Positions 20,601-30,968 of a DNA stretch of 64,000 nucleotides are shown here, piece by piece. Source of the DNA: Luidia sarsii (Eukaryota > Echinodermata > Asteroidea > Paxillosida > Luidiidae); the NCBI GenBank assembly GCA_949987565.1, contig OX465104.1, positions 1,686,590 through 1,750,589 on the forward strand, written 5' to 3'. The notes beneath the pieces were generated by a model. That model saw nothing but the letters and a program-made list of their open reading frames with translations. It made no database searches and had not been told where the DNA came from. The position numbers and the translations under genes were made by a program. The first letter of the stretch is position 1; the number at the start of each line of letters is the position of its first letter.

Positions 20601-21456
20601 TAAAAATTTACTAAAAATCCTGTCCCTTACTCCTTTAGTCTTCCCTTTTCCGATCCTTAACAGCCCTTTTCTGAATGTCACGTCTCACTCTAGTCAATAA
20701 CCAGGTCAGGAACACACATACTCATTTTTGTATCCTTGTGCAGACATTGTTTTTGTTCTCGTGCACTATGCAACCGAACGAGAAACGATGTTTTAAAAAT
20801 GCTCCCATTTCAGCCACATTCACTTTCCTGCGTAGAAATTTGGACCGTATGTCCCTCATATATAACACTTCAATTTGCGACAGATTCTTACCCATCACAA
20901 ATTTCCCGTTTTTGAGTTATTTCCAAACACCAGTTTCGTGAAAACCTTGTGGAGACCTATACACCTTTACAATTTCCCTGTGGAGACCTATTCAACCTAT
21001 TGGACTAGGCTCCACAAGGCACTAGATTAGTGCCCTCTGTGTAGTGTTACACTAAAATGTTAGTAATGACAAAAGAAGTAGGCCCTAAGTGTCGACCAGC
21101 AATCATGAATGTGACACGTTTTTGAATTACAGTTGGTATTTTTTAACTGGAATAGACTTTTTCATCTCTCTCCTCATTAACTCTCTCCTCATTCCCCCCC
21201 ACACCCCCAAAAAGTGGAATACGATTCTAAATGCTGGAAGAAAAACCCAAGGCATTACTTTGCAGAGAGAACCAACACATACAAGGAATGTCTAGCACAC
21301 TTTCAGATCCTAACTTATGGAAAGAAGGTCTACTGATCTGCAAAGCCAGCTATTTCTCAACCCTACCCCAAACAAAAACACACACCGACTAACAAACCAA
21401 GAAATAAACCCAGAATTGAACATAACTACAAAAGTGAGTGGCCAGGTACACAAACA
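20600..21456. other. Intergenic stretch without a recognised feature
   Basis: Short open frames only, with no family resemblance. A repeated TGTGGAGACCTAT motif near 20950-21000 is the only local structure. Confidence 0.4.
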
Positions 21457-21738
21457 CAGGGATGTAAGTGACCGACAAAGTCATTACCTGATAATTACCG
21501 AAGGCCAATCAATTGTGCAACTGGGCGTGAGCGCTTACGCAACCGAGAGATGCCATTGCGAGATTCACGCCAGGGGTGCAGGTACCCTTCAGTTTTTAGG
21601 GTTTAACAAATAAAATTGAGCAGTTTGAGATGCCAGTTTGACATAAAATCAAAAAAAAAAATCATTTCCGGTTATCCGGAAGAAAAAAATCACGCCATTT
21701 CCTGAAATCCGTAAATTTCCGGAAGCCTTACATCCCTG
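21457..21738. mobile_element. 282-bp hAT-like MITE with 8-bp target duplication
   Basis: CAGGGATGTAAG at the left end and CTTACATCCCTG at the right. Flanks are CACAAACA (21449-21456) and CACAAAAA (21739-21746), an 8-bp duplication with one mismatch, as expected of hAT elements. Confidence 0.8.
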
Positions 21739-21809
21739 CACAAAAATCGTAATACACTTCATTAGTCTGGTATACGGACAAGAATCCAGATAGACGACTG
21801 TATTCTTGA

Positions 21810-22100
21810 GTGATAGGTTTGCGGTGACACCATGCAAAGATCTCTTTTGTGAGTAAGTGTGGTTCTGAAAAGAACCGGAGGAAGTCGACGTTTCGAACAG
21901 TGTACTCTGCTCGTCTTCAGGAGACTACTGGATTCTAACTGGGGCTTAAGTGGGGCTTAAGTAGATCCTGGGCTAATCCCCTCATCAGGATCCCTCTCTA
22001 CACTACATAAGTCCCACTCCCAGTTAGAATCCAGCAGTCTCCTGAAGACGAACAGAGTATGCTGTTCGAAACGAGTTCCTCCGGTTCTTTTCCTATATTG
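21810..22100. mobile_element. Family B repeat with two opposed hammerhead-like cores
   Basis: Preceded by AGGTTTGCGGTGACACCATG. On the - strand (about 21885-21930) the core reads CTCCTGAAGACGAGCAGAGT then ACACTGTTCGAAACGTCG. On the + strand (about 22040-22073) it reads CTCCTGAAGACGAACAGAGT then ATGCTGTTCGAAACGAG. The two halves form an imperfect inverted repeat ending in AACCGGAGGAA/TTCCTCCGGTT. Confidence 0.7.
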
Positions 22101-22274
22101 ATTCACCCACCATGCAAAGCCTCAAGTCTTATTTAGTTCAGCTACTTCTCTCTGGTCCTAGGATTTGATCCAGCCAGGGGGGGGGGGGTCGGTAGACACA
22201 AACAGCTGGCTCACACTGCCTCGGCGTGTGGTGGGGGAGAGAGAGAGAGAGGAAGGGAGGGAGGGCCGGGTCGA

Positions 22275-25200
22275 CTACATCTTCAGCCCGTTCTGCTTCA
22301 CAAGTTCAGTGACCTGCGCCTTGGTGTCATCCGGACTGGTCACTCGGTGGCCGATAGTCCGTGGGTCGGTGTAGATCTCGTGGTCGTTCCCTCCCTGGAC
22401 AATGCAGAGGGCGAGATTGAGGAAGCAAAGAAGAAAACGATGAAACAATGAAGGACTCTACGGTAAATATGAACCAGAAGGTTGGATATGCCTGTCGGAA
22501 ACAGGGATGTAATTAAGTGACCGACAAAGTCATTTCCTGAATATTACCGAAGGCCAATCAATTGTGCGGCTGCGAGCCTGCGAGTGAGCGCTTACGCGAC
22601 CAAGAGATGCGATTGCGAGATTCACGGCAGGGGTGCAGGCGCCCTTCAGTTTTAACAGATAAAATTGAGCAATTTGAGATACCAGTTTGACATAAAATTC
22701 AAAAAGAATTTAAAAAAAAAAAAAAAAAAAAATTAAATCACCATTTCTGGAAATCTCAACAAAAATTACATCATTTCAGAAAATCCGGAAATTTCCTGAA
22801 GTCTTACATCCCTGTAAGAAACTTTAATCTACCCATAGAATCATAGAATCACTTCAGTCACTGCACAGATGATGTCTGCCTATGCAAGTGTGGCTGAAGC
22901 CTATTTGGACCACTTTACCACTTGGTCCCAACATCCAGGACGGGAATGACTACATTTCCGGCCTACATTTCCGATTTACTTCGATGCTTACGGTCCCGAA
23001 AGAAATCTACGATCCAAGAAACATGCTACTTCTCCAGGAACACAAGTCTGGGCACTCCTAGGGTGACTGACAGGTACTTTTCTGTGGCAGCTCCTCACAA
23101 CAGACACTCACAACCTCCTCCCCAACTTCGATCTTGTTCTCGTACAAAATTTTAATCGTTAATAAAAACATATCTAATGACGCAAGTTTTCAGTGATACA
23201 CAAAAATGTTGCAAACTGCTTACTGACTTAAATTACCAAAATGCAAATCTCAAAATTTAGTGGGCCTGACGTTTCGATCCTAGCAGGACCTTTCTCAAAG
23301 AAAGGTCCTGCTAGGATCGAAACGTCAGGCCCACTAAATTTTGAGACACAAGTTTTCAATAACTAATTTGTTCTTCTCTATTACTCCCATACGTCTTCAA
23401 GCTTGCTGTGCCTTGAACTCCCAGCAGGGTGGATGTGTGCGCATTTGGTTCAAATCTAGCCTCAACTCTAGTCCTCAACACTGACCTTTTCCACTTTGTC
23501 GCCGAAGAAGTGTATCGTGTCGTAGTCCTTCTCCACGTACTGTAGACAGTATCTCTTGTCCCAGCCAGTGGGGAAGGCATCAATGCTGATTTGGCCCCCT
23601 GGAATGACAAACAAAGGTCGGGTGAAGATTAAAGCCGAAATGTTGAGTTATAATGAATCTCAAAAGTTAGAGGGCCTTTGAGAAAGGTCCTACTAGGATC
23701 AAAACATCAGGCCCTCTAACTTTTGAGATTTATGCATTGCAGGTCATTTAGTCAGTGAGCAGTTTGCAACAGTTTTTTGTATTTACTTATTATTTAAAAA
23801 TTTGTTCACAGTCAAAAGGTCAAGCAAGTTCCCAAAAAGTGACAAGTTTTGAAGTCAAATACCTGATCGGGTTCCTAAAAGTGACAAAGTCAGTCAAAGT
23901 CAGTCAAAGTCAGTCAAAGTCAGTCAAAGTCAGTCAAAGTCAGTCAAAGTCAATGATAGTCAGTCAAAGTCAGTCAAAGTCAGTGATAGTCAGTCAAAGT
24001 CAGTCAAAGTCAGTCAAAGTCAATGATAGTCAGTCAAAGTCAGTCAAAGTCAGTCAAAGTCAGTCAAAGTCAGTGATAGTTAGTGTCAGTCAAAATCAGT
24101 CAAAATCAGTCAAAGTCAGTCAAAGTCAGTCAAAGTCAGTCAAAGTCAGTCAAAGTCAGTCAAAGTGCTGCCTAATACTTACCTATTGAGAACTCCCAGC
24201 CGTCGGCTGTGAATTTTTCCTTCAGTTTCTCAACCATCTGTTGTCGTATATGCTCTTTCTGCAGGCAAATAAGGTGGTAGGATCAGCGGTAATCATTGGG
24301 CCTTATCTGCTAACCATTTTGCCTAGGTAACGGTACTACCAATACAAAAAAATACCAAACAAAAAAAGGAAAAACTGATTGGGAACATTTGAACTATTAA
24401 CCAAAATGGCAAAGAAAACTTTGACTGGACAGGGACATGAATCTGAGACCTCTGGTTTTGTGTACCAGCGTTCTTACCATCTGAGCTATCCAGCCCTTAG
24501 ATGGTGGCCTTCCCTAATAGTCAACTAGTCTTTGCTGGGGTAGGGGCGCCAGTAAGAATCAATTCAACCATTGACGTCGGAGGATTTTTACTTACCCTAC
24601 CTTTTTATGTCCATTTGGGAACTTCAGAAAGTGCAGCTTTCGTTTACACTTTCCCCGGGGATTTATTGCCAGTGTGAAACGACCGTGCACATTCCCAGGA
24701 AACAGTGTCCCTGGGAGTTACCAAATGGGTCCAACTGGTGTGAACGGTTGCCGGATACATGTAGTTGGTGGGGTAAAAATCTCCGGGATTTTCCCTGAGG
24801 ATTTATTCCCCCTAGGGATTGGCTCTGTAGTGTGAAAAGGGCTTCAAATACTCACCTGGTCAAATTCTGAAAACTGCTTACGCTCGGCTTGTGAGCAGCT
24901 CCTACCCACTGGGCAAATGTTGATCATTCCGTTACGGAATTCGATAAAAGTGCCTCTGGAATGGGTAGAAATTATTGAATATAAGCGTTAGTACGGAGGG
25001 CGCACTTTCTGAAGTTCCCAAATGGAAGCAAAAAGGTGGTGTTTTTAACCCGGCGAAGTTCACACAAGCAGTAGTTTCTTTTCCCCGGGGAAAACGTTAA
25101 ACCCCGGGGTTTTCTCCTTCTTTTTTTTTTTTTTTTTTTTTTTCCGGAGGAATGTTTTATTGAATCAGAAACATCATATTTTTATTACACAAATTAATTA

Positions 25201-28200
25201 AGAACCTTTTCGCTTACCAGTCCTTAGTCCTAACTAGTGATTCAAAGGTGTCCCATTTTGCATTAAATTTAGCAATCCAACCATTTGTTGATGCAATATA
25301 CTTTTCTTTAACATAGTATTGTTTTACGTCTTCTTTTAACAGTGTAAGGGAAGGTTTGCTATTCATCATCTTCATCTTATAAATATGAAAGCGACATAGT
25401 AAAAGGACCAGGTTTAGAGCACTCCATGATTTTTTACACATACCGAATAGAATAGCCATATCGTCTAAGTGAAAGTTAACATCCAAAGCCTCTTCAAACT
25501 AGTCCTTCACACGGGACCAAAACCTAGACGATATTTCGCACTTGCAAAATATATGAATAAGTGTTTCATTCTCTGCTTTACAGAGGGTACACAGGGCAGT
25601 ATCTTTTTTACCAATTTTAGCTAGGAAAGAGTTCACACCAGTTCTCCTTCTACCCTACTCCCGAGCAGGGGTAAATATTCCCCGGGAAAAGTGTTTTCCC
25701 ACGGGAATTTCTTCTGTAGTGTGAACAGACTGATCAAAATTCCCCGGGGAATTTTCGAGAAATCCCCCAGAAACATCTGCGGGCTAGTAAAATGACCCAC
25801 TTTGCTAGCCCGGCGGACTAGTAAAAAGTAGACAGCGGTGTGGCAGCAAAAAACGATGCGGGCGGGGATGAGAAAGTAGAAACTAAATTTGTTTTGCTTG
25901 ACCTAATAACCTTGTGTTAAATTCAATATATCAATTATACAGGGCTAGTCAAACTTGCTGCGGCTAGCGAAAAACTCAATTTACTAGCCCGTAGCAAAAT
26001 CCGTAGCAAGCCATGAATTTCTTTGTGGCTCCAATTCCGCCGCTATTCTCCCTTCAAGCTTCTGTTTCAATGGTCTGTTTGCCCACACTGCAATTATCTG
26101 TCATGGTTGAGGATGAAGTAAGGAGGCTTTTCCTCTTCTGAGATTTTTTTATTTTTTAATTCCAGTGCTATCGATGTCATTTTGTGACCCTAAAAGGTCA
26201 TGTGCAGTGCCCTCATGAATCGTTATATTACCGGCTCGGTTACTCTAAGTCTCTAACCGTCGTCTCGGTCAAATTGACCGACTCAAACAAGTCCAAGTGG
26301 GAACGGCAGTGAGATAATAATAATAATAATAAACGCATTTATAGAGCGCCTTTTCAAGGGATGCAAAGCGCTTGGGGAGATTGCCAATACAAAGACGAGA
26401 ACAAAGAAAGACAAAACAAAGTAAAATTACAGGTTCCTATTGAACAGGTGAGTCTTAAGAAGTCTTTTGAACTGGTCAGTGGATGAAGCATTGCGGATGG
26501 AGGTTGGAAGAGCATTCCAATTTTTAGGTCCGGAGATGGAGAATGCGCGGTCCCCGGCTCTCTTGAGGGTAAGAGGAACTACCAGATTGTATTGTGAACG
26601 AAGGCCTAAGGTATCCGAGGTATCCGAGGTATAAGGTGGGAAAGTGTTAGACACAGTTTTGAACATGTTCAATGCTGTCCTAAACACAGTGTGCTTGTTA
26701 ACAGCCATTTGACCTTTAACCATCATCTCGGTTCAAGTTTTAGTCCAGTGGAAACGCGGCTTCACTAACTAAATAAAACCATTTCAGTTGCCCAAAATGT
26801 AACATGTCTGACATTTCGATCCCAGCAGGACCTTTCTTGAGAAAAGTCCCGCTGGGCTGAGAATGCCAGGACTTCTGAAAGTGAGAGTCAAATTTTAAAA
26901 AAGGTTGTCCTACCTTTTAGCTGGAAGGTTGAGCTGGGCCAGATACCCCAGTGTGAAGTTAATCATGGACTGCAACTTGTCCTCACCCATATAGTGCACC
27001 AAATTCTGGAAATTTTACCGATGGGGAAAAAAATAAACAGGAGAACATGAGATGAATAAGATGAAAGGACAACACTTGATGGAACCTTCAATAAAGTCTG
27101 TGAAATGAATGTGTATGTTTACACACATAACACCATAATTCTATCATATAATATCTATAATTCTTCCTATCGTTTGCACACTTTTTGCAATAACAATAAT
27201 TTTACTGAGAGTTTAAAGCAAAATTGGCTGGATTTTATTTTATAACAAATTGAGAAATTGGCGAAGAAAAAGAACCAGATCTTGAACCCAAGACTTTTTT
27301 CACTATTTCTACTTAAATAAACAAAAGGAAAAACTGACTGGGAACTTTTGAACAAATTGAACAAAAATTTTCAATTTGAATATTTCTACAATTTAGCAAG
27401 GTTTCTTGAAAAACAATCAACTGCTTATTCCTATTTCTTTTTCTTAACATACCTAACCCAATCAAATCCAACAGTGTCTCCCTGGGTCATTGGTACCTAA
27501 TCCAACAAAATCCAACAAAACCTGGTGTTGGATTTTGTGGGGTTAGGGAACAAGTTGTTTACATGAAAATTGATCAGGATTTCTATGAACCCTGGGATTG
27601 AGTAAATACTACGAAACTTTTGGCAATGACTAAATCTCAATCACATACCGTGACAGCTATTTGCTCTCCATTTTTGACCGCCACCAGTCCGTTCTCGGAG
27701 AAGACGAAGACGAAGCCCAGCTCTTTGATGGACTCTTCCCCACCCATCTGCTCCGTGATCTTGGCTGCGTCCGATCCCCCGACCAGACCGCAAGGGATCT
27801 GACCGCTGAGATTCTTGACAAAGTCCTTCATCTCAGGCGTGATAACCTGAGAGGCAGAAGATTTTTTTAAAAATCAAAGATGGCCGCCTTTTGGCTCGTC
27901 GAACAGTCCTGAGAGAATCTTCTCAATGAACTGCAAATTTACCGTTTCGATTTGAAATCAAAGATGGCCGCCTTTTGGCTTGTCGGACAGTCCTGAGAGA
28001 ATCTTCTCAATCAACTGCAAATTTACCGAACGTTTCCATTTGAAATCAAAGATGGCCGCCGCATTTCGGCTCGTAGGACGGGAGAGAATCTTCTCGATCA
28101 CCCGAGGGGAAATTTCTCCTTTTTCCCCAAATGTGAGTAAAAACAAATGACCAGAATTGAACTTGGTGATTCTCACTTAATCCAAAGATGGTTTAACGGG

Positions 28201-29064
28201 TGTTTTCGGGGTAAAATCTGGGGGTTTTGGTCGAGGGTAGTCACTCATGGAGTCGAAAAAAATAATTAATTGCTCATGATATCCAACTGAATCCCTTGGA
28301 CTAGTACTATTGCCTGACCCCCTCAAATTTGTTTTTAAAAGGGCGATTGTAAGGGTCCAAGTTACTCGGACTAACTATCGCACGACCCCCTCAAAGAAGA
28401 ATTTAATTTTAAAATGGCGAATGTAAGGCTCCAAGTTGCTCGGACCATGGAACTATCGCACGACCCCTTCAAAAAGAATTAAAACTAAAAGGGCGATTGT
28501 AAAGGTCCACTACTCGGACTAGCGTGACTGGGTTTAACTTTAAGGATTTCACATTTTTGCTCTTTAACTGGTCAATGAATATGACTGTGCTTGACAGCAA
28601 CTTCTTGTTCATAAAGTCATAATCGACACGCCCCCTTTGAAACAATGTCATAACGAACCTGGCTATTGACACGTGCGTTTACGAAACTTATATCATTGTT
28701 TATTTCCAAGGTTGTTCACTGAGGAATTAACATTCCAGTGAAAGAGAACCGAGGTGGAATATGAGTTATAACCAGTAGTAGATAAGGGTGGAGAGGAACA
28801 GAGTTGAAACAAGATGATTCCTGTTCTACAAATACAATGTCTTTTTTTTTCCAAATGAACTACAACTCAGTACAACTACAAGTACATTGAATCCCATTGA
28901 ACCTAATGCCCTGGTATGTACGTGGCAATAGACACGAGTTAACGTTCAATCAACATTAACGATCCTTAACAAAACTTTCAACCTGCAGTTTGTCCTACCT
29001 GCCTCGGTGCAGTCAACGTGCCGTCCACGTCGAAAAGCAGTATAGTTCGCTTGTGGTTCTCCAT
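22275..29064 (-). CDS. PMM2: Phosphomannomutase, complete (7 exons, 254 aa)
   Basis: Cytosolic HAD-superfamily enzyme converting mannose-6-phosphate to mannose-1-phosphate for GDP-mannose, N-glycan and GPI synthesis. Coding exons in transcript order: 29064-28999, 27846-27649, 27005-26914, 24955-24856, 24258-24183, 23598-23486, 22394-22275. They sum to 765 nt, all phases agree, and the protein is close to the family's usual ~246 aa. The start reads [26 protein letters not shown] supplies the nucleophile and acid aspartates at residues 12 and 14. Other family motifs are [58 protein letters not shown] and [13 protein letters not shown]. The last residues are LVKQNGLKM then TAG. FPENG of the human protein is FSENG here. 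PMM1 and PMM2 are hard to separate from sequence; the short N-terminus fits PMM2. Introns are full of MITEs, SINEs and LINE fragments. Confidence 0.95.
22502..22814. mobile_element. hAT-like MITE, second copy (PMM2 last intron)
   Basis: CAGGGATGTAATTAAGTGAC to TCTTACATCCCTG. Same interior as 21457 (CGAAGGCCAATCAATTGTGC, GATTCACGGCAGGGGTGCAG) plus a poly(A) run. The target duplication is not clear. Confidence 0.75.
23205..23345. mobile_element. Family A head-to-head dimer (47-bp perfect hairpin)
   Basis: Arms 23249-23295 and 23299-23345 are perfect complements with a 3-nt CAA loop. Each arm contains GATCCTAGCAGGACCTTTCT. In the PMM2 last intron, 140 bp from exon 6. Confidence 0.85.
23640..23790. 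mobile_element. Family A fragment pair
   Basis: TTAGAGGGCCTTTGAGAAAG then GTCCTACTAGGATCAAAACA and the family 3' end TTTAGTCAGTGAGCAGTTTG. Confidence 0.65.
23884..24170 (+). repeat. (CAGTCAAAGT)n 10-bp tandem array beside PMM2 exon 5
   Basis: About 28 decamers with CAATGATAGT and CAGTCAAAAT variants. It ends about 13 bp from the exon 5 donor, so nearly the whole downstream intron start is repeat. The Ser-Gln-Ser-Lys open frame is an artefact. Confidence 0.95.
24340..24560 (-). mobile_element. SINE-1 copy
   Basis: On the - strand: head with CCCCAGCAAAGACTAGTTGA, TAGCTCAGATGGTAAGA A box, then a tail ending in TCCCAATCAGTTTTTCCTTT. Confidence 0.75.
24600..25040. repeat. Inverted repeats flanking PMM2 exon 4
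   Basis: 24600-24634 (CCTTTTTATGTCCATTTGGG-AACTTCAGAAAGTGC) is nearly the reverse complement of 25003-25039. Both belong to MITEs with CCCCGGGG motifs and TAGTGTGAAAAGGGCTT ends (24640-24845 and 25060-25745). Confidence 0.7.
25122..25641 (-). mobile_element. 5'-truncated LINE (L1-like) with poly(A) and 10-bp target duplication
   Basis: Poly(T) at 25122-25143 marks the 3' end on the - strand. Upstream, the frame reads [18 protein letters not shown] and [10 protein letters not shown], the Cys/His region typical of the reverse transcriptase C-terminus, then a TAG, then [19 protein letters not shown] and on to VRTKDW. TTCTCCTTCT flanks both sides (25112-25121, 25642-25651). The element is a dead fragment inside a CCCCGGGG-type MITE. 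Confidence 0.8.
25785..26010. mobile_element. GGGCTAGTAAA-family MITE
   Basis: GCGGGCTAGTAAAATGACCC at one end and CTCAATTTACTAGCCCG at the other; full homologue at 60275-60840 in the opposite sense. Confidence 0.7.
26225..26762. mobile_element. GTTTCCACTGGACT-family MITE split by a LINE fragment
   Basis: Left part to about 26312 (GTCCAAGTGGGAACGGCAG) and right part from about 26706 (TTTAACCATCATCTCGGTTC, CCAGTGGAAACGCGGCTTC) are contiguous in the intact relative at 19681-20066. The LINE lies between. Confidence 0.75.
26313..26726 (-). mobile_element. 5'-truncated non-LTR retrotransposon tail (reverse transcriptase C-terminus)
   Basis: The - strand frame ends [20 protein letters not shown] then [18 protein letters not shown], the signature C-terminal tail of CR1/L2/jockey-type reverse transcriptases. 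A 3' UTR with GCGCTTTGCATCCC and a terminal (TTA)n run follows. Only about 100 residues remain. Confidence 0.85.
27228..27370 (-). mobile_element. Decayed SINE-1 fragment
   Basis: GGAAAAACTGACTGGGAACT and TTGAACAAATTGAAC at the tail, and CTTGAACCCAAGACTTTTT for the B box. The A box is lost. Confidence 0.5.
27868..28100 (+). repeat. ~84-bp tandem repeat, 2.7 copies, next to PMM2 exon 2
   Basis: AAATCAAAGATGGCCGCC .. AGAGAATCTTCTCAAT repeats at about 27872, 27955 and 28043. It begins about 20 bp upstream (transcript sense) of the exon 2 acceptor. Confidence 0.8.
28310..28530 (+). repeat. ~75-bp degenerate tandem repeat in PMM2 intron 1
   Basis: GACCCCCTCAAA .. AAAAGGGCGATTGTAAGG .. CCAAGTTACTCGGAC recurs about three times. 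Confidence 0.65.
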
Positions 29065-29458
29065 TTTGTCGGCAGAATTCGACGGGCTTCTGTAGTCTGT
29101 AGATCCTAAACAAAACACGTACCGCACGTACACAACACGATCGCCTATGTTATGCGTGCACGCAATAACCAGTCAACGTGTCATCATCCTTCCCTAGACT
29201 CACTTACCAGTCGTTTGGGCACATAGACATATCCACTAAAATGGTAAATTCGCATGCCAAAACTATACTGTTGTAACTATCCTTGAATTATATACCCGCT
29301 AAAACTAGATCGAATCGAATAAGCCGGAGCTCAATACATGTACTAACAGTTACAATATTTTGCGACCTGCACGTGAGACTAGTTTCTGATTAGACGTGAA
29401 TTCAGCCGCTCTCAACGCGCGCGACAGACAATTCAAACAATAGTTTTTTAGTTTTACT

Positions 29459-29555
29459 GGCGCCACCACACCTGCAAAGACTAGTTGACTATTTGGAGGT
29501 CTCTGGTTCAAGTCCCAGTCCAGTCAAAGTTTGCTTTGCCAATTTTTTCAATTTA
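29459..29555 (+). mobile_element. SINE-1 with internal deletion
   Basis: GCAAAGACTAGTTGACTATT jumps straight to GGAGGTCTCTGGTTCAAGTC, so the A-box half is missing. Confidence 0.65.
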
Positions 29556-30019
29556 AGTTTTAATCAAAGATCCCATAGCGCGCAAGATAGCCTACATAGT
29601 CGCTCTGCGGCCATTTTATATCTTAGTAAGCAACGAAGTCGATTCTCTGTCGTCTGCTTTCGGTGCTCCGGAAGTGAAGCGGGAGAGTCACAAACAGTAA
29701 CAAAGATACAACATTGGATGCGTGAACAGAATACAATCACTTTTGATGTGACGTGACCACGCGATGGAGCCCAGTATAGAATCTTTGGTTTCAATACTGT
29801 GCAGTAATGATAAAAAATACTGTAATCGGTTTATTGTCGATTAATCGGGAAAATGTGAAGACTTCGAACTCAAAGTACTTTGATGTTTATTGAAAGTAAC
29901 GGGGGAAAACAATATCAAAATGTAGCCCATAGACTCTTTTTATACGAATTTGTTAATCAACTGTAGCCTATTTCGAACAGACAAAATGCACACGCAAGTA
30001 TGGCAATTACATTCTAACA

Positions 30020-30225
30020 AGGAGATATACAAAAATGTTGCAAACCGCTTACTTACTAAAATTACCAAAATGCAAATCTTAAAATTTAGTGGGCCTGACG
30101 TTTCGATCCTAGCAGGACCTTTCTCAAAGGCAGTGGCAGGACCTCTCTCAAGGGCACCTTTCTCTGTCTTTGAGAAAGGTCCTGCTAGGATCGAAACGTC
30201 AGGCCCACTAAATTTTAAGAAAGCT
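30020..30225. mobile_element. Family A inverted dimer
   Basis: Starts ACAAAAATGTTGCAAACCGC, then TTTAGTGGGCCTGACGTTTC and CCTTTCTCAAAGGC. After about 50 bp of scrambled spacer, the opposite orientation begins TTTGAGAAAGGTCCTGCTAG and ends GGCCCACTAAATTTT. Confidence 0.8.
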
Positions 30226-30229
30226 TAAA

Positions 30230-30960
30230 GGAATTTCAAAACCTCTCGAAAACAATATTTGGCATTACATACCGTGATGCATTTAAGCTATTACACTGAA
30301 CGCTTCCTTTTTTCAATAAGGTGCTACATATACAATGATTAATAGTCCAAAAGATATTATACTAGATATCAAGTTTAAGAAAGTAAATTAGACAAGAGCC
30401 CTTGACAACTCATCTGCAAAAGGTGATCATGTGTGTGAGTCTTGAAGGACTGCGCACCATTAATTGTCATTAATCACACCAACAATATTTTCCGGCAGGC
30501 CAATCCAGATTGCAGATTGTAGATTATAGTAATGTTCCGAATTTCTACATGCAAGACAAATGGTCCAGTTCCCCGAACCACATTTCCTTTCTGACAAGCC
30601 ATAATCGTGAGAATACTGAACTTTGCATTTACAGATGGCAGGTTTTTTTAAGGCAACCAATAATATCCCGAATTCTTATCATTACATGATCATAGATTAA
30701 ACAGGATGTTGGTATTTCCACAAGTTGTTCGTTGGTTTCCACAAGTTTTCAACTTTTAATTCACGTCGCATGCATTTTGATTGATGTGGGGATTTGATGG
30801 GCACCCCTGATTTCATTTAGCAAAGGATCACTGTACAATTGGCGTAGATATACAAAATAATGTGTGGTGATGGCCCCCAGCAATGGAAGCACTCTATAAG
30901 CCCATACAGGCCTGGTCGGATCCGTGTATATACGGGCGTCATGAAACTCGTCCGTTCTGG
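30230..30960. other. Region between PMM2 and stomatin A, nothing recognised
   Basis: No open frame with recognisable content. It should hold the stomatin A 3' UTR; I found no convincing poly(A) signal. Confidence 0.4.
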
Positions 30961-30968
30961 CACGGCCG

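Noticed and set aside
23755..24189. Ser/Gln/Lys-rich 144-codon frame
   Set aside because: Product of the (CAGTCAAAGT)n array next to PMM2 exon 5.
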